From Paenibacillus oryzisoli (GTDB lineage: Bacteria; Bacillota; Bacilli; Paenibacillales; NBRC-103111), in assembly GCF_001653565.1 (NCBI RefSeq), contig NZ_LYPB01000084.1:22019-86018 (forward strand): 64,000 nucleotides of DNA. Direction: 5' to 3'. Below the pieces are notes generated by a model that saw only the letters and a program-made list of their open reading frames with translations, had not been told where the DNA came from and made no database searches. Below, piece after piece: positions 26,935-34,669 of the stretch (positions are counted from its first letter, which is position 1; each line of letters begins with the position of its first letter). The position numbers and the translations under genes are program-made.

Positions 26935-28173
26935 ATGAAACAATGGGAGCTGCAATGCTCACGATGTTCTGCGAAACTGCCCTTCCGCTATCAAGACATG
27001 AAATGCACATGCGGCGGCACTTTATTGGTTAGTTATGATCTTAATCATGTCGCACAAACGTTTACGAAAGCATCCCTTGGGCAGCGTTATCCTTCAATGT
27101 GGCGATATCATGAACTGCTTCCGATCCACGATCCGGCCCATATCGTTTCTCTAGGCGAAGGTTGGACACCTCTGTTAAGACTGCCAGACTGGGAGAGCAA
27201 GCTATCGCTCAAACGTCTTTGGATCAAACGAGAAGAACAGAATCCAACGGGCAGCTTTAAATCACGCGGATTTTCGGTTGCGGTTTCCTTGTTGAAACAA
27301 GCCGGCGCAACGAAAGCTGCAGTTCCGTCCAACGGGAATGCAGCAAGTGCGCTAGCTGCCTATGCAGGAAGAGCTGGCATCCAAGCATTTGTGTTCATCC
27401 CCATGGACTGTCCCTCACTCATTGTCGATGAATGCCCGATGTATGGCGCAACGACGGTACTCGTCGATGGCTTTATTCATGATGCTGCCGCGATCATCGA
27501 GTCAGGCCGCAAGGATCAAGGTTGGGTGAATGTCGGCACATTGAAAGAGCCAGGTCGTGTAGAAGGCAAAAAAACGATGGGACTTGAGCTCGCGGAGCAG
27601 CTTGACTGGACATTGCCTGATGTGATTATCTATCCCACTGGCGGCGGTTCGGGCATTATTGGCATGTGGAAAGCCTTCTTGGAATTGAAGACATTAGGCT
27701 TCATTAGTGGCGACATGCCTCGATTCGTTTGTGTACAAGAAGAGGGCTGTCAGCCTATTGTCGATGGTTTAATGCATTCGTTAGGGGGAACGAGTGCAAT
27801 CAATACGGCTTCTACTCCTGTTGAGGAGCGAATTATTCCCAATCCAACCGGGATGCGTGTTCCGAATCCACCGGATTTGGAACTGCTGCTGTCCATTATC
27901 AAGCAAAGTGGTGGAACTGCCATCGCTGTGTCGAAGGAGCAAATTGCCCAAGCCACCCACAGCTTAGGCTCGGAAGGAATTTCCTCGTCGCCAGAAGGCG
28001 CAGCGACCTGGGCAGCTATGCTCGTTCTCAGTGACCGAGGCTGGCTTCGCCCCACGGACTCTGTGGTTCTGTTCAACACTTCGCATGCGATGAAATATGC
28101 AAAGCTTGGGGCGAGCGCGGCTATTCCCATCATACGGACGTATGATGAGTTTATGCTATATCGGAGTATATAG
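26935..28173 (+). CDS. thrC: threonine synthase, zinc-ribbon type
   Basis: This is a 412-residue PLP enzyme of fold type II. An N-terminal zinc ribbon (Cys8, Cys11, Cys24, Cys26) precedes the catalytic core. The Schiff-base lysine is K109 in NPTGSFKSRG, and the phosphate-binding loop is in IYPTGGGSGIIGMW. It converts O-phosphohomoserine to threonine. The zinc-ribbon form is larger than the roughly 350-residue ThrC of the hom-thrC-thrB operon and is related to archaeal-type and cysteate-synthase-like proteins. No hom or thrB is nearby. The ribosome site is GAGGAGGTACAGAT. Confidence 0.88.
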   Translation: MKQWELQCSRCSAKLPFRYQDMKCTCGGTLLVSYDLNHVAQTFTKASLGQRYPSMWRYHELLPIHDPAHIVSLGEGWTPLLRLPDWESKLSLKRLWIKREEQNPTGSFKSRGFSVAVSLLKQAGATKAAVPSNGNAASALAAYAGRAGIQAFVFIPMDCPSLIVDECPMYGATTVLVDGFIHDAAAIIESGRKDQGWVNVGTLKEPGRVEGKKTMGLELAEQLDWTLPDVIIYPTGGGSGIIGMWKAFLELKTLGFISGDMPRFVCVQEEGCQPIVDGLMHSLGGTSAINTASTPVEERIIPNPTGMRVPNPPDLELLLSIIKQSGGTAIAVSKEQIAQATHSLGSEGISSSPEGAATWAAMLVLSDRGWLRPTDSVVLFNTSHAMKYAKLGASAAIPIIRTYDEFMLYRSI

Positions 28174-28188
28174 CTTGTTTGGAGGTTG

Positions 28189-28320
28189 GCCCGTAGATCG
28201 TCGACTTTTTCGACGATCTACGGGCTTTTTGCCTCTTCGGGCCCGAGATTGTCGGTTTTTTCGACGATCTCGGGGGATTTTTGCCCTTTCAGGCCCGAGA
28301 TAGTCGGTTTTTTCGACTCC
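28189..28320 (+). terminator. tandem array of thrC terminators, 52-bp period
   Basis: Hairpin 1 (28189-28225) has perfect 16-bp arms beginning GCCCGTAGATCGTCGA and a T-run. Hairpin 2 (28242-28274) has CCCGAGATTGTCG / CGACGATCTCGGG with one G-U pair and TTTTT. A third unit (from 28293) keeps its left arm, but its right arm stops after CGAC. Units repeat every 52 bp. Confidence 0.92.
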
Positions 28321-28332
28321 TCTCTCATTTCT

Positions 28333-28818
28333 TCACTTGCTGCGATGAAAAAGTGCGATTGCTTTTTCAGTGATCAGAAATTGGTAGCTTCTTGTCTGAC
28401 TTCCACCACTATGGCTAAGTAAATCTTTGGCTGCCATGTCTCGTACGATTTTGCTACAAGTTTCTCTCGTAAGTTGCAACCAGTGGCACACTTCTTTCAT
28501 ACCAAATGGCTTATTACAAGTAAGAGCAAATCTCAGAATCTCCCGCTCATAAATCGGCAACTTGAGCAGTCCGGCTTCCTGTACAGTACCGAATCTGCCT
28601 AACCATCCATATAAATTTCTTTGGCACAAGATTGGCTTTTTCTCAAGCTCATCCCGGCTGTATGGGAAATAGGTATAACCCAGCATAGCAACACTTCGAG
28701 CACGTGCCCTTTCTAATGAGAAGCGGTCTCTCGTTATTTTCTCAGCGTGCGTAATGAAGCTGTCCTCCTCAAACACAATTCTTATTTGGGGATGACAGGC
28801 GCGCTTTCTCGAACAAAT
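28333..28818 (-). CDS. hypothetical protein with C-terminal winged-helix-like region
   Basis: I do not recognise the family. The last 70 residues (FGMKEVCHWLQLTRETCSKIVRDM and onward) resemble a winged helix, which suggests DNA binding. The N-terminal part is basic. The start is uncertain: AGGAGG at 28825-28830 is 3 nt from an in-frame TTG at 28821 and 6 nt from an ATT at 28818. At the best spacing, 8 nt, it faces a TTG (28816) in another frame, which closes after 15 codons. A frameshift or leader peptide is possible. The site lies directly behind a terminator hairpin, so the gene depends on read-through or an internal promoter. Confidence 0.55.
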   Translation of the reverse strand: MCSRKRACHPQIRIVFEEDSFITHAEKITRDRFSLERARARSVAMLGYTYFPYSRDELEKKPILCQRNLYGWLGRFGTVQEAGLLKLPIYEREILRFALTCNKPFGMKEVCHWLQLTRETCSKIVRDMAAKDLLSHSGGSQTRSYQFLITEKAIALFHRSK

Positions 28819-28841
28819 CAATCGCCTCCTAGAAAACAAAA

Positions 28842-28877
28842 ACGCCGCCAACTCCTACAATCAGGAGCTAGCGGCGT
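28842..28877 (-). terminator. terminator/attenuator after the 209-aa gene
   Basis: On the minus strand ACGCCGCTAGCTCCT pairs with AGGAGTTGGCGGCGT, using G-U pairs that work only in minus-strand RNA, and TTTTTG follows. The next gene's ribosome site starts 8 nt beyond the T-run. Confidence 0.88.
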
Positions 28878-28904
28878 GTGCTTCACACATTCATTGTTGC
28901 TATC

Positions 28905-29534
28905 TTATTGACCTAAATTATTTTCCTCATACAATCGGTACATCGCTTGAATCAACGGTTCTGCTGGGTCACGATTCAATAAGTATAATGTCATTAAGTA
29001 TTGAAGCGGAAGTGCACATGTATTGTTGCCATCTTCGACAGCAACAAATCCAGCTTCAAGAACAGGGCCATGTTCCTCATGCAGCTCAAGATCAACGTAG
29101 ATTTTCTGATCAGGGAACTCTGCACGAACAGCTCCTGCACAATAAGGAACAATATGCTTGTCCAACAGTTCTTTTGCTTCATCTTCGGATTGTGGTGGAT
29201 TCGGCAGAAGGTGACTCTCTTCGCTTCTCAACAAATCAACGAAGAAGGAGGACATCCATAGTCCTGCATTGGGATTCGTTTGGAAGTTACGCATAATTTC
29301 ATTTAAGAAAAATCCGCATGCTGTGGACTTTTCGTCTTTTTTGAGTGTAAAAGCAAACATCGGACCATAAGTTGGGTTGTTGCCAATTTGTCCATCAACT
29401 TCATACTCTGGGAATTGTTCTTTCACAATTTCTTGGATATGTTGGAACCATGTAATAATGATTTGGGCCTGTTCACGTTCTGGATCATTCTCGATCTCTT
29501 CCGTTGCTAGTGTTTCGATATCTTTGTCTGTCAT
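28905..29534 (-). CDS. hypothetical acidic protein (209 aa)
   Basis: The family is not recognised. The ATG at 29534 follows AGGAGGCTATAACGACA. The open frame extends 40 codons upstream into the next gene's end, which is unlikely to be used. The product is soluble and acidic. It reads as two similar halves, each with a TYGPMFAF or HGPVLEAGF strand, a CGFF or CALP stretch and a helix ending in a loop (residues about 45-110 and 135-205). This hints at an internal duplication. It sits 110 bp downstream of an EamA transporter. No function is assigned. Confidence 0.75.
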   Translation of the reverse strand: MTDKDIETLATEEIENDPEREQAQIIITWFQHIQEIVKEQFPEYEVDGQIGNNPTYGPMFAFTLKKDEKSTACGFFLNEIMRNFQTNPNAGLWMSSFFVDLLRSEESHLLPNPPQSEDEAKELLDKHIVPYCAGAVRAEFPDQKIYVDLELHEEHGPVLEAGFVAVEDGNNTCALPLQYLMTLYLLNRDPAEPLIQAMYRLYEENNLGQ

Positions 29535-29643
29535 TGTCGTTATAGCCTCCTGAATCATTCTTAATGGCACGAATACCTCTATTGTAACGCATTTATGCCA
29601 GTTCAGAAAGTATATGTTGTAATTTACATGCCGAGCGACAATC

Positions 29644-30510
29644 TCAAGAAGCAACTAGCTTCATCATAAGGATCCCAACCATCGCAATTGCAAGGCCAGA
29701 TTGTTCTAGTTTCGAGAATTTGTCCTTCAAAATAAATCGGGTATACAACAGGACGATCAGTACATTCAGAGCTACAACCGCTGAAACTAATCCCGTAATT
29801 CCGTTCGCAAAACCATGAATAATAAGAATCATTCCCATGACATTCGTAATGCCAACAGCCATACCGAACAGAAAAGTCTTACGTTCTGTCCAAGTGCTTC
29901 GCACTGTTGATTGCGGAGCTTCCTTCTTCTTGTCTCTCCACCACCAGATCGCAAAACAAATTGTGCCCGTTGCAAACATAAAGAACAAGGTTGGGAATAA
30001 GGAAGCGTGCACGAGGGTTGTCCATTTGCTTGACAAGTCGTTGGCTGCAAATAGAAGCAGCGCGATGACTCCCCAACCTGCACCTTGCAGGTTTTTTAAC
30101 GTAATATCATTGGAATACCTGACGAATAAAATGCCAATGACAATAACAACAAAGGCAAACAGCTGAAGCAAGTTCAGCCGTTCACCCCATAAGATATATG
30201 CGAATAGCACAACAACTACCGATGGCAATCCTGTCAAAATGGCGACCAAAGAAGCCTTGCCTACTGCGAAGCCTTTGAACATGCTGGCATTGGCTCCGAA
30301 AGAGAACAAGCCCATTTGAATCCCAATAAGTGCCGAGATTTCCCATTCCGACCGCCATACGAGAGCACATGCCAAACTTACAACCGCCCCCATAGCAAAA
30401 GTACCGCAAAGTAATACATTTCGATTCAGCGATTGCTGACTTGACCAATGATATAAAATTCCTCGCAGCCCAAAACATAGCGCCGCGAGGACAGAAAATA
30501 ACAGCCACAT
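29644..30510 (-). CDS. EamA/DMT-family transporter
   Basis: This is a 288-residue membrane protein with ten predicted transmembrane segments in two EamA repeats. Characteristic stretches are GLPSVVVVLFAYILWGERLNLLQ in the first half and GLVSAVVALNVLIVLLYTRFILKDKFSKLEQ in the second. The family exports metabolites or drugs. It begins 36 bp after the large GDYXXLXY gene, so the two are probably co-transcribed. The substrate is unknown. Confidence 0.9.
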   Translation of the reverse strand: MWLLFSVLAALCFGLRGILYHWSSQQSLNRNVLLCGTFAMGAVVSLACALVWRSEWEISALIGIQMGLFSFGANASMFKGFAVGKASLVAILTGLPSVVVVLFAYILWGERLNLLQLFAFVVIVIGILFVRYSNDITLKNLQGAGWGVIALLLFAANDLSSKWTTLVHASLFPTLFFMFATGTICFAIWWWRDKKKEAPQSTVRSTWTERKTFLFGMAVGITNVMGMILIIHGFANGITGLVSAVVALNVLIVLLYTRFILKDKFSKLEQSGLAIAMVGILMMKLVAS

Positions 30511-30546
30511 GATGTTCGTTACCTCTCTCTTTCTTGTCTGAAAGTA

Positions 30547-32763
30547 TTATTTCTCCGTTAGTCGAACTAATATGGCATCCCCGCCTGCGGATACTTTGAC
30601 TTCAGCAAATTTGGCATTTTGTTCATAACTTCTTCCCGTTCCTTCGGGGATAAAGAAATTCTCGATGCCATACTTAATCCCTTCATAGCCCTCTCTTTCG
30701 CCATTCAACCGAACTTCGTCAGATGCAAGTTGTTCTCCCTCGTGGTACTCCCTGCGGAACTCATACACATCAGACGTTCCACTGGGTGCAAGAACGACGG
30801 TTACTTTACCTTTGGAAGTCCGTTCTTCTAAATTGTCCTGATAGATCGGAGGCTCAGAAATCGTATATCGCAGACGAACATAATCTCCCTGAATCAAGGA
30901 GCGCGGGTCCAAAGGCTGCAACTGCAACTTGATCAGTTTCCCATGACTGAGGAGATACTCACTCTTACCAATTTGCAAAGACATTGCCACGAGTTGAAGG
31001 CCAACTAGTAATGCAATTACCCAACGATTCGGGCTAATACCCGTTGTTTGATTCGAGTCCTCCTCTGAATGAAGACCCTTCTTCTTCTCAATCCACACCG
31101 TAATTCCAATAATTAGAATACCGATAATCGCGAAGCTAATGGATTTATGCAGAAGCTTCCAAGCCAAATCGTAATATTTGTAAACGAGGAAAGCGATCCA
31201 GAAGCCCATTGACCAATCAAATATCCATGAGATATGAAGCTGCCTGCTTATCAAAATTGCCACTAGAACGATTACGAAGAATAGCGCATTCGTGGCATAG
31301 TACCACCCTGATTCCGTTATAAAGGTTAACGAGAACATGGCTAGAAAGAAAGCAGGAAAAGAGCTATACAGGATGGGCTTTCGGAAAGTCACCGGACGAA
31401 TTCCTTGACCACCTGCGAAGATCAGGAATAGTAAACCGGCAATCATACTTAACACGGCAACGCCGCTATAGTTCCATATAAATAACACGAGGGCCAGGAT
31501 AATTATGGAGGCTAAGAAAAAAAGAATCCGTGTTATCAACCCCTGTAAAAATACAAAAGCCGCAAGCGTTAAGGCAAGATAGATCAGCAGCATCGCAGGT
31601 CGTTCTGTACCAACCGAGGCGCCGGTTCCTAACATAAGTCCGCTTAACATAATGGTAAAACGAGCTAAGACATTAAATTTACGAGCGGCTAACATGCCAA
31701 TCACTGCGATAAACCCGTATCCGATCAGGATATTGGCTGGCTCATCAAATCCTAATACAACTGTCACGAGTCCAATCAGGGTAAAACTCCCTAGCAAGGA
31801 ACCGATGATAATAACAGAAATCGTAAGCACACGTACGATCCATTTGCTGAAGTCTCCGTCGTTTTTGGTCGGCTCCTCGGCTTCTGCCGCTGCTCCCGAC
31901 TCGATCTTCTCAGTCGATGGCTTCCAAGCACGAACATAGTTCATGAACATCACGTTCGCACCGATAAACACGATAATGAACAACAAACTCACGATAAAGA
32001 AGAGTTCATTATGATACTCAATAATCAATTCCACATACTTCGTGGTAATCGCGGCTGAAATCCACAGTCCTGCGAACAGTAGATAGACTTTACTCTGTGT
32101 GCGATGTGCATACAGGATGGCCGTTGCAAGCGCTGCAACGAGTGGCACGTTCATCCAAATCCCATAATTTTCAAAAGTGTGAGACACTGACATGATTACG
32201 AAGATACAAAGTGTCGCTTGAAAAGTCACCCATTTGAGAAATGGGGAATGAAAGATCCCCTTCTCAAATAAAACAAACAAGGCACCATTCACGATCGCAA
32301 GCCCTAACCAGATCACGAGTGTAACACCCTCGGCTTCGGAATAACTGCCCCATTTGGGAAAGAAGAACAATCCATAAGCAAGGTGTCCAAGTATATAACT
32401 CAAGACATAATAGGGCTGCCATCTTGTAAGAATCGCATACAGAACTGCTGGAATAGACCAAATAAGAAACAAGCTATAACTATCCGCATGTGAATTATAG
32501 GTTTGACCGATTAACCCGATCCCAACACCGAAAGAAATACAGCTGGCGAACAAGCTTAACTTGCTTAGAAACTCCCTTCCCACCTTGCGGGAAAGCCAAA
32601 CGGATAACCCGTAAAACCCCAATATAAGTACAAATATAGGAATAAACTTCTCTAATCGGTTCAACTTCTCCCAGTTAGAAGCAAAGAAGTAACCAATAGC
32701 AGTTAAAAGAGCACTAGCCCCTAGTACATAACCAAGTTGGATCATGATTTTGTTGGATTTCAT
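30547..32763 (-). CDS. DUF2157/GDYXXLXY-domain membrane protein
   Basis: The 738-residue protein has more than 15 hydrophobic segments, beginning with the DUF2157-like region (GYFFASNWEKLNRLEKFIPIF). Its C-terminal 160 residues form the GDYXXLXY domain, marked by GDYVRLRYTISEPP. That domain is predicted extracytoplasmic and follows the last membrane segment (ALLVGLQLVAMSLQI). The combination is widespread but functionally uncharacterised. A charged loop rich in Glu/Ala (EKIESGAAAEAEEPTKNDGD) splits the membrane part. The ribosome site is GAGGGGAGGGAAAACAGC. No function is proposed. Confidence 0.85.
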   Translation of the reverse strand: MKSNKIMIQLGYVLGASALLTAIGYFFASNWEKLNRLEKFIPIFVLILGFYGLSVWLSRKVGREFLSKLSLFASCISFGVGIGLIGQTYNSHADSYSLFLIWSIPAVLYAILTRWQPYYVLSYILGHLAYGLFFFPKWGSYSEAEGVTLVIWLGLAIVNGALFVLFEKGIFHSPFLKWVTFQATLCIFVIMSVSHTFENYGIWMNVPLVAALATAILYAHRTQSKVYLLFAGLWISAAITTKYVELIIEYHNELFFIVSLLFIIVFIGANVMFMNYVRAWKPSTEKIESGAAAEAEEPTKNDGDFSKWIVRVLTISVIIIGSLLGSFTLIGLVTVVLGFDEPANILIGYGFIAVIGMLAARKFNVLARFTIMLSGLMLGTGASVGTERPAMLLIYLALTLAAFVFLQGLITRILFFLASIIILALVLFIWNYSGVAVLSMIAGLLFLIFAGGQGIRPVTFRKPILYSSFPAFFLAMFSLTFITESGWYYATNALFFVIVLVAILISRQLHISWIFDWSMGFWIAFLVYKYYDLAWKLLHKSISFAIIGILIIGITVWIEKKKGLHSEEDSNQTTGISPNRWVIALLVGLQLVAMSLQIGKSEYLLSHGKLIKLQLQPLDPRSLIQGDYVRLRYTISEPPIYQDNLEERTSKGKVTVVLAPSGTSDVYEFRREYHEGEQLASDEVRLNGEREGYEGIKYGIENFFIPEGTGRSYEQNAKFAEVKVSAGGDAILVRLTEK

Positions 32764-32848
32764 GCTGTTTTCCCTCCCCTCGACTTACTTCTCATTCTAC
32801 ATGACATCGCTGATTTGAGAAGTACTATCTATTCCTAGTACCTGATCA

Positions 32849-34669
32849 TTAGCCTATAGAAGACATACGACCGTTCGCTTCATTCTCTGAAGCATGACTT
32901 CCTTGTGAATGATGGGCCAGCTGTTCATAAATACCTTGACGTGCAAGTAACTCAGCGTGTGTGCCTTCTTCAACAATTTTCCCATGACTCATCACGATAA
33001 TACGGTCAGCATGCATAATGGTTGATATCCGATGTGCGATCACAATCGACGTTCTTCCTTCAGCAACAATGTTCAAGGCCGTTTGAATGAGCTGCTCGGT
33101 TTGTGAATCCAAGTTCGCTGTAGCTTCATCCAGGATAAGAACTTTCGGTTTGAATACGATGATTCGTGCAAAAGAAATCAATTGCCGTTCGCCTGCAGAC
33201 AACCCGCTGCCTCTCTCTGAAATGCGGGAATCATATCCGTCTTTCATCCGTGTAATAAGTGCATCCGCACCAACCAATTTACAAGCTTCAATAACCGTCT
33301 CACGTGAAATCGCGGGGTCGAACATCCTTACATTTTCAAAAATACTACCTGCATATAAATATGGTTCTTGCTGGACCAATCCTATCGTTCGATGGAGATC
33401 GGTCTGGGAAATGTCCCGAATATCAATGCCATCAATTCGTATGGCACCACCCTGCACGTCATAGAAGCGACAGAGCAGACTGATCAGGGAACTTTTACCT
33501 GCGCCTGTTGTACCTACAACCCCAATCATTTCACCGGGAGCGATATGTAAATCCAAATCTTCAATGACAGCCGTATCTTTCTGATATCCGAAATGCACAT
33601 GATCAAACTGGATGTCTCCTTGGACATTAACCAGTGGAATCAATTCTGAAACCTCTTTGTCCTGTACTTCCGGTTGTGCCGAGAAAATATTCCAAATCCG
33701 ACTCATGGATACTTGTGTAGATTGAAGTGTATTCCATTGCTGGGTGATATTATTGATAGGTTGGAAAAATTGTCTAATATACGTAATGAACGCATACAGT
33801 ACGCCAAACTCAATCGCTTTATCAAAGACAGCAATACCGCCTACCCAAGTAATAAAGGCTATCGATAAATTACCTAATATGTCAAAAGAGCGGTTAAACA
33901 ACACACTCGTACGGATTTCTCTTAAATTCGCTCGAAAATAGCCTGTGTTCTTATCCGTAAACCGACTCATCTGCTCCTTCTCTTGGTGGAACGCTTGAAT
34001 AAGGTGCATGCCTGATAAGTTTTCAGCAGTGAACGCTACCATTTGCGATAACTTGGATCGTGATAGCTGATACGTCTTGCGCATATACGTACGGAAACCC
34101 ACCGCGATGAGCACGATAATTGGAATGACAATCATGCTATACAACGTCAGCATCGGGTCCAAATGATACATGAGCACGATAATGAAAATCAACGTCATGC
34201 TGTCACGCACTAAGCTGAGGAGCACTTGTGTGAAAAACTGATTCAATGTTTCCGTATCGCTGGACACATGTGTGATAAGGCTTCCACTCGGCGTTTTGTC
34301 ATAGTAAGACATCGATTGTTTGAAAATATGTTGAAATAAATCTTTGCGGATTTTAGCGACAATGCTTTGACCTGCGAATTGCAGCAAATTATTTTGAATG
34401 TAGCTGAAAAACATACTCGAGATCGATAATCCACCGTACAGCAAGCAGATCATGATCAGTGCGCTGAAATCATTCTTACCGATCATGAGATTATCATCGA
34501 TTGCGATTTTAACCAGATAGGGCTGAAATAAATCTGCCGCGATGCCTAATAAGGCACATACGACAACAGCTGCAAATGTGAGCTTATGCGGTTTAGCATA
34601 AATGGCTAGCGAACGAAAGGAAGCTTTCGTTGGACTGAGGTCTTGTGGACGTTTATTCCGCTTGAACAT
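32849..34669 (-). CDS. ABC exporter half-transporter, catalytically canonical partner (BmrD/YheH-like)
   Basis: The 606-residue fusion has six N-terminal membrane helices and a C-terminal ATPase domain with GTTGAGKSS (Walker A), the divergent signature LSAGERQLISFARII, and Walker B LILDEATANLD with the catalytic Glu. The ATG at 34669 follows AAGGAGGTAGTGACG. A longer frame to 34819 would overlap the upstream gene by 167 bp and is rejected. The true start still overlaps that gene's 3' end by 17 bp. Together the two products form a heterodimeric multidrug exporter in which this subunit supplies the active Glu and its partner the canonical LSGGQ. Confidence 0.95.
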   Translation of the reverse strand: MFKRNKRPQDLSPTKASFRSLAIYAKPHKLTFAAVVVCALLGIAADLFQPYLVKIAIDDNLMIGKNDFSALIMICLLYGGLSISSMFFSYIQNNLLQFAGQSIVAKIRKDLFQHIFKQSMSYYDKTPSGSLITHVSSDTETLNQFFTQVLLSLVRDSMTLIFIIVLMYHLDPMLTLYSMIVIPIIVLIAVGFRTYMRKTYQLSRSKLSQMVAFTAENLSGMHLIQAFHQEKEQMSRFTDKNTGYFRANLREIRTSVLFNRSFDILGNLSIAFITWVGGIAVFDKAIEFGVLYAFITYIRQFFQPINNITQQWNTLQSTQVSMSRIWNIFSAQPEVQDKEVSELIPLVNVQGDIQFDHVHFGYQKDTAVIEDLDLHIAPGEMIGVVGTTGAGKSSLISLLCRFYDVQGGAIRIDGIDIRDISQTDLHRTIGLVQQEPYLYAGSIFENVRMFDPAISRETVIEACKLVGADALITRMKDGYDSRISERGSGLSAGERQLISFARIIVFKPKVLILDEATANLDSQTEQLIQTALNIVAEGRTSIVIAHRISTIMHADRIIVMSHGKIVEEGTHAELLARQGIYEQLAHHSQGSHASENEANGRMSSIG

